Source: Nocardioides mangrovi
Lineage (GTDB): Bacteria > Actinomycetota > Actinomycetes > Propionibacteriales > Nocardioidaceae
Reading direction: 5' to 3'
DNA length: 64,000 nt
Assembly (NCBI RefSeq): GCF_020073815.1
Contig: NZ_JAIQZJ010000003.1
Location: 248,001 to 312,000 of the forward strand
Position numbers and translations under genes: made by a program. Of this stretch, positions 23,517 through 33,659 are shown one piece after another; position 1 is the first letter of the stretch, and each line of letters starts with the position of its first letter. Under the pieces are notes generated by a model, which did no database searches, was not told where the DNA came from, and was given only the letters and a program-made list of their open reading frames with translations.

Positions 23517-23806
23517 GTCGACTCGGAGGGAGCACTTCTCGTCGGCATGAGCCCCTTGCTGACCCCATGCAGCGAGGGGCTCACCCTTGATGCCTCCGAT
23601 CTGGCGCACCCCCTCGCGGCAGATCGCGACATCGCGTCGAGGGGCGGAGGCCCTGACCGTGCACGGTCGGGGCCTCCGTCCATTTCGGGGTGGGTTCCCC
23701 GCCGTCGATTGGGGTCCGACGGCCCCTTGTGCCGGGCGCCGAAGAGGAGTTCCCTCGGATCGAGGGCCCGACGTCGCGCCCTCGATCCTCGATCGGAGGT
23801 TCGGCC
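23517..23806 (+). promoter_or_regulatory. structured 5' leader of the EF-G-like gene, three strong hairpins
   Basis: The 385-bp gap before the EF-G-like gene holds no convincing gene but three stable stem-loops. Hairpin 1 is 23549-23582 (13-bp stem, loop ACCCCATG). Hairpin 2 is 23645-23678, a near-perfect 17-bp-arm palindrome centred on GTGCAC with one G:T pair. Hairpin 3 is 23701-23723 (GCCGTCG/CGACGGC). None has a run of T after it. A frame starting at ATG 23547 stays open but overlaps the real gene. The arrangement suggests leader-based control such as attenuation. Confidence 0.5.
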
Positions 23807-25906
23807 ATGGCCGACAGGGGCAGCAACCGGAGAGCGCAGGGTCAAGATCTGGGGGCGAGCAGCCCGGACCGGATCAGGAACGTGGTGCTGGTGGGGCCGG
23901 CGGGCTCCGGGAAGACCACCCTGGCCGAGACCCTGCTCGCCACCTCGGGCGCGATCACCCGCGCCGGCTCCGTCCGCGACGGCACCACCGTCTGCGACCA
24001 CGAGGAGTCCGAGCACACCCACGGCCGCACGATCGCGCTGGCCGTCGCCCCGCTGGTGCACGAGGGCACCAAGGTCAACCTCGTCGACACGCCCGGGTAC
24101 GCCGACTTCGTCGGTGAGCTGCGCGCCGGGCTGCGCGCCGCCGACTGCGCGCTCTTCGTGGTGGCCGCCAACGAGGCGGTCGACGACGGCACCCGCGCCC
24201 TGTGGCGCGAGTGCGCGAGCGTCGGCATGCCCCGCGCGGTCGTCATCACCAAGCTCGACCAGGCGCGCGCCGACTACGACGGCCTGCTGATGCAGGCCCA
24301 GGACGCCTTCGGCGAGCGGGTGATGCCGCTCTTCGTGCCGGTCCGTCGAGGCGACGAGGTGGTGTCGCTGACCGGGCTGCTCGCGCCGTCCGAGGAGGCG
24401 GAGGCCTCGGGGCTCCGCGGCGACCTGATCGAGGCGGTCATCGAGGAGTCCGAGGACGAGACCCTCATGGACCGCTACGTCGGCGGCGAGGAGATCGACG
24501 AGAAGGTCCTCGTCGAGGACCTCGAGCGAGCCGTCGCCCGGGCGACCTTCTTCCCCGTCGTGCCCGTCTGCTCGGTCACCGGCGTCGGCTGCGCCGAGCT
24601 GCTCGACCTGGCCGTCCGGGCGTTCCCGTCCCCGGCCGAGCACCCCTCCCCCGACGTGTTCCTGCCCAGCGGCGCCGCCGCCGACCCGATCCGCTGCGAC
24701 CCGTCCGGTCCCCTGGTCGCCGAGGTCGTGAAGACCACCAGCGACCCGTACGTCGGCCGGCTCAGCCTGGTCCGGGTCTTCTCCGGGACGCTCACCGCCG
24801 ACCAGGCCGTGCACGTGTCGGGCCACTTCTCGTCGTTCTTCGGCGAGGTCGCCGGGCACGCCGACCACGACGAGGACGAGAAGATCGGCGCCCTCGCCCA
24901 CGTCTTCGGCAAGGCCCAGGTGCCCGCCGACAGCGTGGTCGCCGGCGACATCTGCGCGATCGGCCGTCTCTCCCGGGCCGAGACCGGCGACACCCTCTCC
25001 GCCGTCGACGAGCCCCGCGTGCTGCGGCCGTGGTCGATGCCCGAGCCGTTGCTGCCGGTCGCGATCGTGGCCAGCAGCAAGGCCGACGAGGACAAGCTGT
25101 CGCAGGCCCTGTCCCGGGTCGCCGCCGAGGACCCGTCGATCCGGATCGAGAACAACGCCGAGACCCACCAGCTGGTGCTCTGGTGCATGGGCGAGTCGCA
25201 CGCCGAGGTCACCCTCGAGCACCTCACCGACCGCTACGGCGTCCACGTCGACCAGGAGCCCTTCGTGGTGTCGCTGCGGGAGACCTTCTCCGGCTCGGCC
25301 AGCGGGCTGGGCCGGCACGTCAAGCAGTCCGGCGGCCACGGGCAGTACGCCGTCTGCCACCTCCAGGTGGAGCCGCTGCCGGAGGGAACGGGCTTCGAGT
25401 TCGTCGACAAGGTCGTCGGCGGCTCGGTCCCGCGCCAGTTCATCCCCTCCGTCGAGAAGGGCGTGCGGGCGCAGATGGAGCGCGGCGTCCGGCTCGGCCA
25501 CCCGGTGGTCGACCTCCGGGTCACCCTCACCGACGGCAAGGCGCACAGCGTCGACTCCTCCGACATGGCCTTCCAGACCGCCGGCGCGCTGGCGCTGCGG
25601 GAGGCCGCGGCCGCCACGACCGTCACCATGCTCGAGCCCTACGACACCGTCACCGTCGTCGTCCCCGACGACCTGGTCGGACCGGTGATGAGCGACCTCT
25701 CCGCGCGGCGCGGCCGGCTCCTCGGCACCGGCAAGGTGGGCGACGACCGCACCTCGGTGCAGGCCGAGGTGCCGCAGACCGAGCTGGTCCGCTACGCCAT
25801 CGACCTGCGCTCCTCCACCCACGGCGCCGGCGTCTTCACCCGCACCTTCGCCCACTTCGAGGCAATGCCCGAGGAGGTGGCCCGGGCGGTCCCGGCGCGC
25901 GCCTGA
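23807..25906 (+). CDS. elongation factor G-like GTPase (EF-G2/FusA2-type)
   Basis: The 699-residue product is a translational GTPase of the EF-G-like group found beside canonical EF-G in actinobacteria. It has the P-loop VGPAGSGKTTLAETLL, switch region DGTTVCDHEESEHTHGRT, the G3 motif VDTPGYADFVGEL, a G4-like TKLD, and EF-G domains II to V (HVKQSGGHGQYAVCHLQVEP in domain IV). Sequence drift in switch I relative to true EF-G suggests a specialised role rather than bulk translocation. ATG 23807 has a good Shine-Dalgarno GGAGG six bases upstream, unlike most neighbours. It follows a structured leader. Confidence 0.92.
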   Translation: MADRGSNRRAQGQDLGASSPDRIRNVVLVGPAGSGKTTLAETLLATSGAITRAGSVRDGTTVCDHEESEHTHGRTIALAVAPLVHEGTKVNLVDTPGYADFVGELRAGLRAADCALFVVAANEAVDDGTRALWRECASVGMPRAVVITKLDQARADYDGLLMQAQDAFGERVMPLFVPVRRGDEVVSLTGLLAPSEEAEASGLRGDLIEAVIEESEDETLMDRYVGGEEIDEKVLVEDLERAVARATFFPVVPVCSVTGVGCAELLDLAVRAFPSPAEHPSPDVFLPSGAAADPIRCDPSGPLVAEVVKTTSDPYVGRLSLVRVFSGTLTADQAVHVSGHFSSFFGEVAGHADHDEDEKIGALAHVFGKAQVPADSVVAGDICAIGRLSRAETGDTLSAVDEPRVLRPWSMPEPLLPVAIVASSKADEDKLSQALSRVAAEDPSIRIENNAETHQLVLWCMGESHAEVTLEHLTDRYGVHVDQEPFVVSLRETFSGSASGLGRHVKQSGGHGQYAVCHLQVEPLPEGTGFEFVDKVVGGSVPRQFIPSVEKGVRAQMERGVRLGHPVVDLRVTLTDGKAHSVDSSDMAFQTAGALALREAAAATTVTMLEPYDTVTVVVPDDLVGPVMSDLSARRGRLLGTGKVGDDRTSVQAEVPQTELVRYAIDLRSSTHGAGVFTRTFAHFEAMPEEVARAVPARA

Positions 25907-25912
25907 TCCTGG

Positions 25913-27799
25913 TCAGGCGGCCCGCAGGAACTGCTCGATGATCGGCCCGGCCGTGCCGGAGCCCGACGAGCCGACGTCGACGAGGACGGCCACGGCGAGG
26001 TCGCCCTGGGCGGCGACCATCCAGGCGTGCGTGAGGGTCTTGCCGCCCTGCTCGAACTCCGCCGTCCCGGTCTTCGCGATCACCGGCGGCCCGGGGACGT
26101 CGAGCAGGCCGGTGCCGCTGCCCGAGGTGACGACGCCGCGCAGCAGGCCGCGCAGGGCCGCGGTCTCGGACCCGGTGAGCGGCTCGGCCTCGTCGGGCAC
26201 CGCGGAGTCGACCGACTTCACCAGCTGCGGCACGACGGTGTGGCCGGCCTGGATCGACGCGACCACCGTCGCCATCGCCATCGGCGAGGCGAGGATCCCG
26301 CCCTGGCCGATCAGGTCGGCGGCCGCCTCCGTGTCCGACGTCGGGTCCGGCACCTGACCGAAGTAGGCCGGGAAGCCGAGGTCGTGGTCGATGCCCAGGC
26401 CGAGTGACGCGGCCGCTCCGGCCAGGTCGCCCTGGTGCACCTTGCCGCGCTGGGAGATCACCGCGGTGTTGCAGGAGTTGGCGATGGCCGTGCGCAGCGG
26501 CACGTCGCCGAGCGCGCTGGACGGGTAGTCGTCGTAGTTCTCGAAGCGCTTGCCGTCGACCACGATCGCGGTCGTGCAGGGCACGACCGTGTCGGGCGTC
26601 AGCCCGGCGCGCAGCAGCGCGAGGCTGCTGACCGTCTTGAAGGTCGACCCGGGCGCGTACTGCCCGTACGTCGCCGCGTTGTAGCCATCGGTGCCGGGCC
26701 CGTTGGCGGCCGCGAGGATCGCCCCGGTCGAGGGCCGGATCGCGACCAGGGCGCTCGCCGGCCCGACGTTCGCCAGGGCCTGCTCGGCCGCGGTCTGCAG
26801 CCGCTCGTCCATGGTGAGCCGCAGCGGCGTTCCCTGCTTCGCGTCGAGCCGGTAGAGCTCGCGCTCGCTGCCGTCGGCCTTCACCTCGTTGACGACGACG
26901 CCGTCCACACCCTGCAGCTGGTCGTCGTACCGCGCCTGGAGGCCGGACAGCCCGGCGACGTCGCCGACGGCGTATTTGTCGGGGTCGTCCTTGACCATCT
27001 CCGCGGTCACCGGCCCGACGGTGCCGAGGATCGGCGCCGCGAACTCACGCGTGGGCGCGAGCGGGACGTCGTCGGGGATCGCCCGGGCGCCCTTGATCCG
27101 GCCGTAGTCGCGCGCGACGTCGACCGGCACGTCGTCCTTGCGGAGGACGATCGCCTCGACGAACGCCTCGTCACCGGCCGCCTCGACCTGCTTGGCGTAC
27201 GACGCCGCGTCGATGCCGACCAGCTGCGCCAGCGCACGGGCGGAGTCGGCGGCCCTGGCCGATCCGACCTGCGTCTTGTCGATGCCGAAGCGGACCACCG
27301 GACGGGCCGTGACCAGCGCGACGCCGTGGGCGCCGAGGATCGGGCCGCGCGGGCCGGCGATCGGCGTGACGTCGAGGACGCTGTCGTCGGCGAGCTTCGG
27401 CTCGATCACCCGGCGCGACCAGGCGACCTGCCACGCGTCGTCGGCCTCGGTGAGGCCGGCCTCGGTGGTGTAGGTCCACTGTCCGTCGTCCCCGGCGCCG
27501 ACCGGCCAGGTCCAGGTGAGGGTGGTCGTCGCGCTGCCGTCGGACTCCTGCACGTCGCCGGCCTCGACGGTCGGCTCGAGCTCGCCCATCCCCTCGACCA
27601 CCTGCTGGTAGTCGGCGGTGACGTCCTGCGGCGTCGTGTCGGTGAAGGCCACGTCGGCGAACGCCCCGCTGGAGAGCGCCGTGGCGAGCCCCTCGGCCGC
27701 GTCGTCCGGGTCCGGCCCGGTCACCTTCGACGCGGCGTCGCACGCCGCCAGCGACGTGACGGTCAGGCTGATCACGACCACGGCGGCGAGTCGGCGCAT
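25913..27799 (-). CDS. class B penicillin-binding protein with MecA_N domain, lipoprotein-like
   Basis: The 628-residue product is a peptidoglycan transpeptidase at the outer face of the membrane. The signal ends in TSLAAC, so it may be lipidated at Cys20. It continues with an NTF2-like MecA_N domain (about 30-140), a PBP dimerisation region and a transpeptidase domain with all three catalytic motifs: SxxK in PGSTFKTVS, SxN in ANSCNTA and KTG in IAKTGTAEF. The layout matches the PBP2a-type group also present in mycobacteria. It ends 6 bp from the convergent EF-G-like gene and lies downstream of merR on the same strand. Confidence 0.92.
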   Translation of the reverse strand: MRRLAAVVVISLTVTSLAACDAASKVTGPDPDDAAEGLATALSSGAFADVAFTDTTPQDVTADYQQVVEGMGELEPTVEAGDVQESDGSATTTLTWTWPVGAGDDGQWTYTTEAGLTEADDAWQVAWSRRVIEPKLADDSVLDVTPIAGPRGPILGAHGVALVTARPVVRFGIDKTQVGSARAADSARALAQLVGIDAASYAKQVEAAGDEAFVEAIVLRKDDVPVDVARDYGRIKGARAIPDDVPLAPTREFAAPILGTVGPVTAEMVKDDPDKYAVGDVAGLSGLQARYDDQLQGVDGVVVNEVKADGSERELYRLDAKQGTPLRLTMDERLQTAAEQALANVGPASALVAIRPSTGAILAAANGPGTDGYNAATYGQYAPGSTFKTVSSLALLRAGLTPDTVVPCTTAIVVDGKRFENYDDYPSSALGDVPLRTAIANSCNTAVISQRGKVHQGDLAGAAASLGLGIDHDLGFPAYFGQVPDPTSDTEAAADLIGQGGILASPMAMATVVASIQAGHTVVPQLVKSVDSAVPDEAEPLTGSETAALRGLLRGVVTSGSGTGLLDVPGPPVIAKTGTAEFEQGGKTLTHAWMVAAQGDLAVAVLVDVGSSGSGTAGPIIEQFLRAA

Positions 27800-27894
27800 G
27801 CACCGGTTCTATCAAGTGGTGCCGACGGGCCCGGGTCGCTGGGCGGGAGTTTCGTCGGGAAGCGTGAGCTACGTGCGGGAACCTCGGCCCGGCC

Positions 27895-28332
27895 TCAGAC
27901 CCAGGCCGCCCGGACCCCACCCTCGACCAGGTCCTCGACCGCGGCCTTGAAGCGCGGGCAGGTGGCGATGTCGTGGGCGCGGCAGCTGAGGGCGTGCTCC
28001 GTCATCTCGCGGGAGCGGCGCATCTCCTCCATCCGGCGGTCCAGGTCGGCGATGTGCTCCTCGAGCACGCGGTGCCGCTCGGGTGCGCCGGCGTCGAGCA
28101 TCACGGCGATCTGCTCGAGCGTCATCCCGGCCGCCTTGCTGCGCAGGATCACCGCGATCCGCACCAGGTCGTCGCGGACGTAGCGGCGCCGGTCCGCGCC
28201 GTCGCGGCCGGGCTGGAGCAGGCCGACGTCCTCCCAGTGCCGGAGCACGTGGGTGTCGAGCCCGAAGCGCGCCGCGGCGTCACCGATCGAGAGCGTCTCT
28301 CCTGAGCCCGGTGCCGGACGGCTTGACTTCAT
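27895..28332 (-). CDS. MerR-family transcriptional regulator
   Basis: The 145-residue regulator has an N-terminal MerR winged helix (LSIGDAAARFGLDTHVLRHW, EDVGLLQPGR, RRRYVRDDLVRIAVI), a long dimerisation helix and a short C-terminal segment with two cysteines (SCRAHDIATCPRF) that could bind a metal or sense redox state. It diverges from a thioredoxin-reductase-like flavoprotein. Its own ATG lies inside the left arm of the shared operator, so it should repress itself while activating the flavoprotein. Confidence 0.9.
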   Translation of the reverse strand: MKSSRPAPGSGETLSIGDAAARFGLDTHVLRHWEDVGLLQPGRDGADRRRYVRDDLVRIAVILRSKAAGMTLEQIAVMLDAGAPERHRVLEEHIADLDRRMEEMRRSREMTEHALSCRAHDIATCPRFKAAVEDLVEGGVRAAWV

Positions 28333-28353
28333 GTCAACATGAAGTCACATCCT
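28323..28353 (+). promoter_or_regulatory. MerR-type promoter and operator for the flavoprotein gene
   Basis: -35 TTGACT (28323-28328) and -10 CATCCT (28348-28353) are 19 bp apart. An 11-bp-arm dyad, TGACTTCATGT (28324-28334) and its inverse complement (28337-28347), covers the -35 box and spacer. The -10 box is seven bases from ATG 28361, so the transcript is probably leaderless. Confidence 0.7.
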
Positions 28354-28360
28354 CGTGTCC

Positions 28361-29215
28361 ATGGCAATCTCAGACGCGAACCCCGACACTTCTCGGTACG
28401 ACGCCGTCGTCATCGGCGGCGGCTCGGCCGGGCTCCAGGCGGCCCTCACCCTCGGCCGGGTGCACCGGCGCACGCTGCTGCTCGACGGCGGCACCTACCG
28501 CAACGATCCGGCGACCCACATGCACAACTTCCTGGGCCACGACGGCACCCCGCCGGCCGAGCTGCGGGCCGCGGCCCGCAAGGACCTGGCGGCGTACGAG
28601 ACCGTGACGGTCCGGGACACCACGGTCACGGCGGTGGCCGCGGAGGGCGACGGCTTCCGGGTGCACCTCGGGGACGAGGAGGTCAGCACCCGCGGCCTGA
28701 TCCTCGCGACCGGCGTGCGCGACACCCTGCCCGACAAGCCCGGGATCCCCGAGCTCTTCGGCGACCTCGTGGCGCACTGCCCGTTCTGCCACGGCCACGA
28801 GTTCGCCGGGCGCCCGGTCGCGCTGCTCGGCGACGGCACCGCCCATCTCCAGGGGATCATGGGCCCGGTCGCGTCCTCGGTCACCGGCCTCGACGTCGAC
28901 ACGGTCGCGAGCCTCGAGCGCTCGGGCGACGGCGTCCGCGTCCACCTCGAGGACGGCTCGTCCCAGGAGTACGCCGGCGTCTTCGTCTCGACCGCGCTGA
29001 CCCAGGCGGCGCCGTTCGCCGAGCAGCTCGGCCTGCGCACGCTGCCGTCGGGCTGCGTCGAGGTCGACGTCCTGCAGCGCACCAGCCTCCCGGGCGTGCA
29101 CGCCGCCGGCGACATGGCGCACCACCCCGACCTCGGCATGCCGATGGCCTCGGTGCTCACCGCCGCGGCATCCGGCATGGTCGCCGGCGCCGCGATGGTG
29201 GCCTACCTGATGTAG
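28361..29215 (+). CDS. NAD(P)/FAD-dependent oxidoreductase, thioredoxin reductase-like
   Basis: The 284-residue flavoenzyme has the thioredoxin-reductase layout: FAD motif VIGGGSAGLQAALTLGR, the ILATGVRDTLPDKPG motif, a CxxC pair in AHCPFCHGHEF and the closing AAGDMAHHPDLGMPM. The NAD(P)-binding glycine motif (VALLGDGTAH) is degenerate compared with classical enzymes, as in the small 'ferric/thiol reductase-like' relatives. ATG 28361 is chosen over GTG 28355 because it sits seven bases from the -10 box. Divergent merR is the likely regulator. Its electron acceptor is unknown. Confidence 0.9.
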   Translation: MAISDANPDTSRYDAVVIGGGSAGLQAALTLGRVHRRTLLLDGGTYRNDPATHMHNFLGHDGTPPAELRAAARKDLAAYETVTVRDTTVTAVAAEGDGFRVHLGDEEVSTRGLILATGVRDTLPDKPGIPELFGDLVAHCPFCHGHEFAGRPVALLGDGTAHLQGIMGPVASSVTGLDVDTVASLERSGDGVRVHLEDGSSQEYAGVFVSTALTQAAPFAEQLGLRTLPSGCVEVDVLQRTSLPGVHAAGDMAHHPDLGMPMASVLTAAASGMVAGAAMVAYLM

Positions 29216-30958
29216 CTACCGGCTCTTGTGGCGGGGCTTCCGCGGAGTGCGCGCGTCCTGGCGCGACTGCGGGCCGCCGGTGTCGCGCTGCAGCTCGATC
29301 AGCTTGCCGGAGATCCGGGTCTGGCGCAGGGCCTCCCAGACCTCGCCGGGCAGGTCCGCGGGCAGCTCGACGAGCGAGAAGTCCGGCCGGATCTGGATGT
29401 GCCCGAAGTCGGCACGGCGCAGCCCGCCCTCGTTGGCGATCGCTCCCACGATCTGGCGCGGCTCGACCTTGTGCCGCTTGCCGACGTTGATCCGGTACAT
29501 CGCCATCGGCACGTCGCTGCGCGGGCCCCGGTGCTCGCGGGTCGCGCCTCGGGTCGCCGAGCGCTCGGGCCGGTCGCGCTCCTCGCGCGGCTCCCGGACC
29601 GGCCGCTCGTCGGCCGGGTCGAGCAGCAGCGGGGTCTCGCCCTGGGCGACCACGGCCAGCGCGGCGGCGACGTCGGCCTCGGGCACGTCGTGCTCGCGGA
29701 CGTAGTGGCCGATGATGTCGCGGAACCGCTCGATCCGGGAGGTCTGCGTCAGCGCCTCCGTGATCGCGTCGTCGAAGCGCGAGAGCCGGGTGGCGTTGAC
29801 GTCCTCGGCCGTGGGCAGCTGCATCTGGGTGAGCGGCTGGCGGGTCGCCTTCTCGATGTGCTTGAGCAGGTAGCGCTCGCGCGGGGTGATGAAGGAGATC
29901 GCGTCACCGCTGCGGCCGGCTCGGCCGGTGCGACCGATGCGGTGCACGTAGGACTCGGTGTCGGTCGGGATGTCGTAGTTGACGACGTGGCTGATCCGCT
30001 CGACGTCGAGGCCACGGGCGGCGACGTCGGTGGCGACGAGGATGTCGAGCTTGCCCGACTTGAGCTGGTTGACGGTCCGCTCGCGCTGGGCCTGGGCGAC
30101 GTCGCCGTTGATGGCGGCGGCGGAGAAGCCGCGGGCACGCAGCTTCTCGGCGAGCAGCTCGGTCTCGCTCTTGGTGCGGACGAAGACGATCATGCCCTCG
30201 AAGTTCTCGACCTCGAGGATCCGGGTGAGGGCGTCGATCTTCTGCGGGTAGCTCACCATCAGGTAGCGCTGCGCGATGTTGGACGCCGTCGCCGTCTTGT
30301 TCTTGACGGTGATCTCTTCCGGGTCCTTGAGGTAGGCCTTGGAGATGCGCCGGATCTGGGCCGGCATCGTGGCGGAGAAGAGCGCGACGTTCTTGTCGTC
30401 GGGGGTGTCGGCCAGGATCGTCTCGACATCCTCGGCGAAGCCCATGTTGAGCATCTCGTCGGCCTCGTCGAGCACCAGGAAGCGCAGCTCGGTCAGGTCG
30501 AGGGTGCCCTTGTCGAGGTGGTCCATGATCCGGCCGGGCGTGCCGACGACGACGTGGACGCCACGCCGCAGCGCGCTCAGCTGGACGCCGTACGCCTGAC
30601 CGCCGTAGACCGGCAGCACGTGCACGCCCTTGATGTGGGCGGCGTAGCGCTCGAACGCCTCGCAGACCTGGAGCGCGAGCTCACGGGTCGGGGCGAGGAC
30701 GAGCGCCTGCGGGGTCTTCTGGGACAGGTCGAGGCGGCTGAGGATCGGCAGCGCGAACGCCGCGGTCTTGCCGGTGCCGGTCTGCGCGAGGCCGACGACG
30801 TCACGCCCCGCCAGCAGCGGCGGGATGGTCGCGGCCTGGATCGCGGACGGCGTCTCGTAGCCGACGTCGGACAGCGCCTTGAGGACCTTGTCGCTGAGCC
30901 CGAGGTCGGCGAACGTCACCTGGTCGGTCGTGGTGTCGTCGTTCTCGTCGTTGCTCAC
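29216..30958 (-). CDS. deaD: DEAD-box ATP-dependent RNA helicase with DbpA-type C-terminal domain
   Basis: The 580-residue RNA helicase unwinds structured RNA in ribosome assembly, mRNA decay or cold growth. All core motifs are visible: Q motif with TPSAIQAATIP, AQTGTGKT, PTRELALQV, VLDEADEM, FSATMP, ATDVAARGLDVE and HRIGRTGRAGR. The C-terminus carries the DbpA/CsdA-type RNA-binding fold (MAMYRINVGKRHKVEPRQIV). The GTG start has TACCGT six bases upstream. The stop codon directly abuts that of the convergent flavoprotein gene. Assignment to DeaD/CsdA rather than another paralogue is by style. Confidence 0.93.
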   Translation of the reverse strand: MSNDENDDTTTDQVTFADLGLSDKVLKALSDVGYETPSAIQAATIPPLLAGRDVVGLAQTGTGKTAAFALPILSRLDLSQKTPQALVLAPTRELALQVCEAFERYAAHIKGVHVLPVYGGQAYGVQLSALRRGVHVVVGTPGRIMDHLDKGTLDLTELRFLVLDEADEMLNMGFAEDVETILADTPDDKNVALFSATMPAQIRRISKAYLKDPEEITVKNKTATASNIAQRYLMVSYPQKIDALTRILEVENFEGMIVFVRTKSETELLAEKLRARGFSAAAINGDVAQAQRERTVNQLKSGKLDILVATDVAARGLDVERISHVVNYDIPTDTESYVHRIGRTGRAGRSGDAISFITPRERYLLKHIEKATRQPLTQMQLPTAEDVNATRLSRFDDAITEALTQTSRIERFRDIIGHYVREHDVPEADVAAALAVVAQGETPLLLDPADERPVREPREERDRPERSATRGATREHRGPRSDVPMAMYRINVGKRHKVEPRQIVGAIANEGGLRRADFGHIQIRPDFSLVELPADLPGEVWEALRQTRISGKLIELQRDTGGPQSRQDARTPRKPRHKSR

Positions 30959-30964
30959 CCGTCA

Positions 30965-30970
30965 ACGGTA
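30965..30970 (-). promoter_or_regulatory. leaderless -10 box of the DEAD-box helicase gene
   Basis: TACCGT on the minus strand is six bases upstream of GTG 30958, with no Shine-Dalgarno sequence. Confidence 0.6.
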
Positions 30971-31028
30971 GTGGCTCCGTCCAGCGCCGCCACCTTCGTC
31001 GTCGCGGTGGGCTGGCTCACTCCGCGGC

Positions 31029-32825
<1,797 letters not shown>

Positions 32826-32845
32826 GACGCTCTCCTCTGTCTCTG

Positions 32846-33133
32846 CTATCCGTAGACGATCCGCCGGAGCTGTCGCTCGGTGAGCGGCGGAGCGGCGACC
32901 ACCCGGTCGGCCAGCTCCTCCGCGATCCGCGCGAAGATCTCGGCGTTCTTCGCCCCGTAGGTCTTCAGGTGGGCGTGCCGCCGCCGCACGTAATCGTCGA
33001 CCGGCTCGGCGTGGAAGGCGAGCACGTCCTCCACGACCCGGGCCGCCTCGGCCGGACTGAGGCCGGTGCTGGACGCGATGTGCGCGACCAGGGTCGGGTC
33101 CGGAGCGGTGGGCACGCCGACGATCGTCGCCAC
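32846..33133 (-). CDS. hypothetical small helical protein
   Basis: The 95-residue product (VATIVGVPTAPDPTLVAHIA onward) contains a helical core SPAEAARVVEDVLAFHAEPV followed by YVRRRHAHLKTYGAKNAEIF and ends ERQLRRIVYG. It has no motif I can name. GTG 33133 is used; GTG 33115 is an equally reasonable start and neither has a clear ribosome-binding site. It ends 20 bp before glmS on the same strand and could be co-transcribed with it. A longer open frame upstream has no coding character. Confidence 0.65.
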   Translation of the reverse strand: MATIVGVPTAPDPTLVAHIASSTGLSPAEAARVVEDVLAFHAEPVDDYVRRRHAHLKTYGAKNAEIFARIAEELADRVVAAPPLTERQLRRIVYG

Positions 33134-33313
33134 AGCCGCGGTGAGATGCAACTTCCTGCCCGATTTCGGGCAGAAATGACAGTCTCGCGCACGACGAACG
33201 GAGCGTTCACTCAGCGGGGGAGCGACACCCCTCCGAATCGGGGCGATCGGGACCTCCAGTGGAGGACTCGCAGCGGATTTTCCGGAAATGTGCCCCTTCG
33301 GGTGGGGATGGGC

Positions 33314-33319
33314 TACTCT
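33314..33319 (+). promoter_or_regulatory. candidate -10 box of the 42-residue gene, followed by direct repeats
   Basis: TACTCT is 42 bp upstream of ATG 33362. Directly after it come three spaced repeats, GGTGAAC, GGTGAAC and GCGAACG, about 11-12 bp apart. No convincing -35 box is seen. Confidence 0.4.
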
Positions 33320-33361
33320 TGGTGAACACAAGGTGAACGACAAGCGAACGGAGGGGCACCA

Positions 33362-33490
33362 ATGAGCGACAAGACCGTCAACGGACTCGTGCAGACCTGG
33401 GTGCCGGTGACCGACGAGCTGGGCCGGGTCCACATGGAGGCCCACTGGGTCACCACGACCTCGATGCCGGCCGCCGCGCACGCCGCCTGA
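33362..33490 (+). CDS. small conserved-looking protein, 42 residues
   Basis: The open frame codes for MSDKTVNGLVQTWVPVTDEL followed by GRVHMEAHWVTTTSMPAAAH and AA. It is preceded by the strong Shine-Dalgarno GGAGGGG eight bases from the ATG, has its own probable -10 box, and is followed by a perfect 12-bp-stem hairpin. These three signals make a real gene likely. I recognise no domain. The central TWVPV and MEAHWV strands suggest a small beta structure. Confidence 0.7.
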   Translation: MSDKTVNGLVQTWVPVTDELGRVHMEAHWVTTTSMPAAAHAA

Positions 33491-33514
33491 CACCTGCCAC
33501 GACGCATCACGCAC

Positions 33515-33545
33515 CAGGCCCCCGGGACCCGTTCCCGGGGGCCTG
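33515..33545 (+). terminator. hairpin terminator after the 42-residue gene
   Basis: CAGGCCCCCGGG (33515-33526) and CCCGGGGGCCTG (33534-33545) form a perfect 12-bp stem with a 7-base loop, 25 bp after the stop codon. No T-run follows, as usual in actinobacteria. Confidence 0.75.
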
Positions 33546-33585
33546 ACGCATGTCGGCAGAAAGTTCGGGGCACCCGGGAATGAAT

Positions 33586-33599
33586 CGGACCATGGTCCG
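33586..33599. promoter_or_regulatory. perfect 14-bp palindrome in the yceI promoter region
   Basis: CGGACCATGGTCCG lies 60 bp upstream of the YceI start and is followed by GGTTCAACC-type half sites (33604-33625). It is a candidate operator for a regulator not encoded next to the gene. Confidence 0.45.
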
Positions 33600-33659
33600 G
33601 TTCAGGTGATCAAAGGTTCAACCACCTCAACCGACCACCACCCAGGACAGGGAGCCACG

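Noticed and set aside
23547..23806. A leader peptide or gene starting at ATG 23547 before the EF-G-like gene
   Set aside because: The frame does not stop before the real gene and has no ribosome site at proper distance. The hairpins argue for an RNA role instead.
23504..25855. A 783-codon minus-strand open frame opposite the EF-G-like gene
   Set aside because: Shadow of the EF-G-like gene: no motif, biased composition, and the plus strand has all GTPase motifs.
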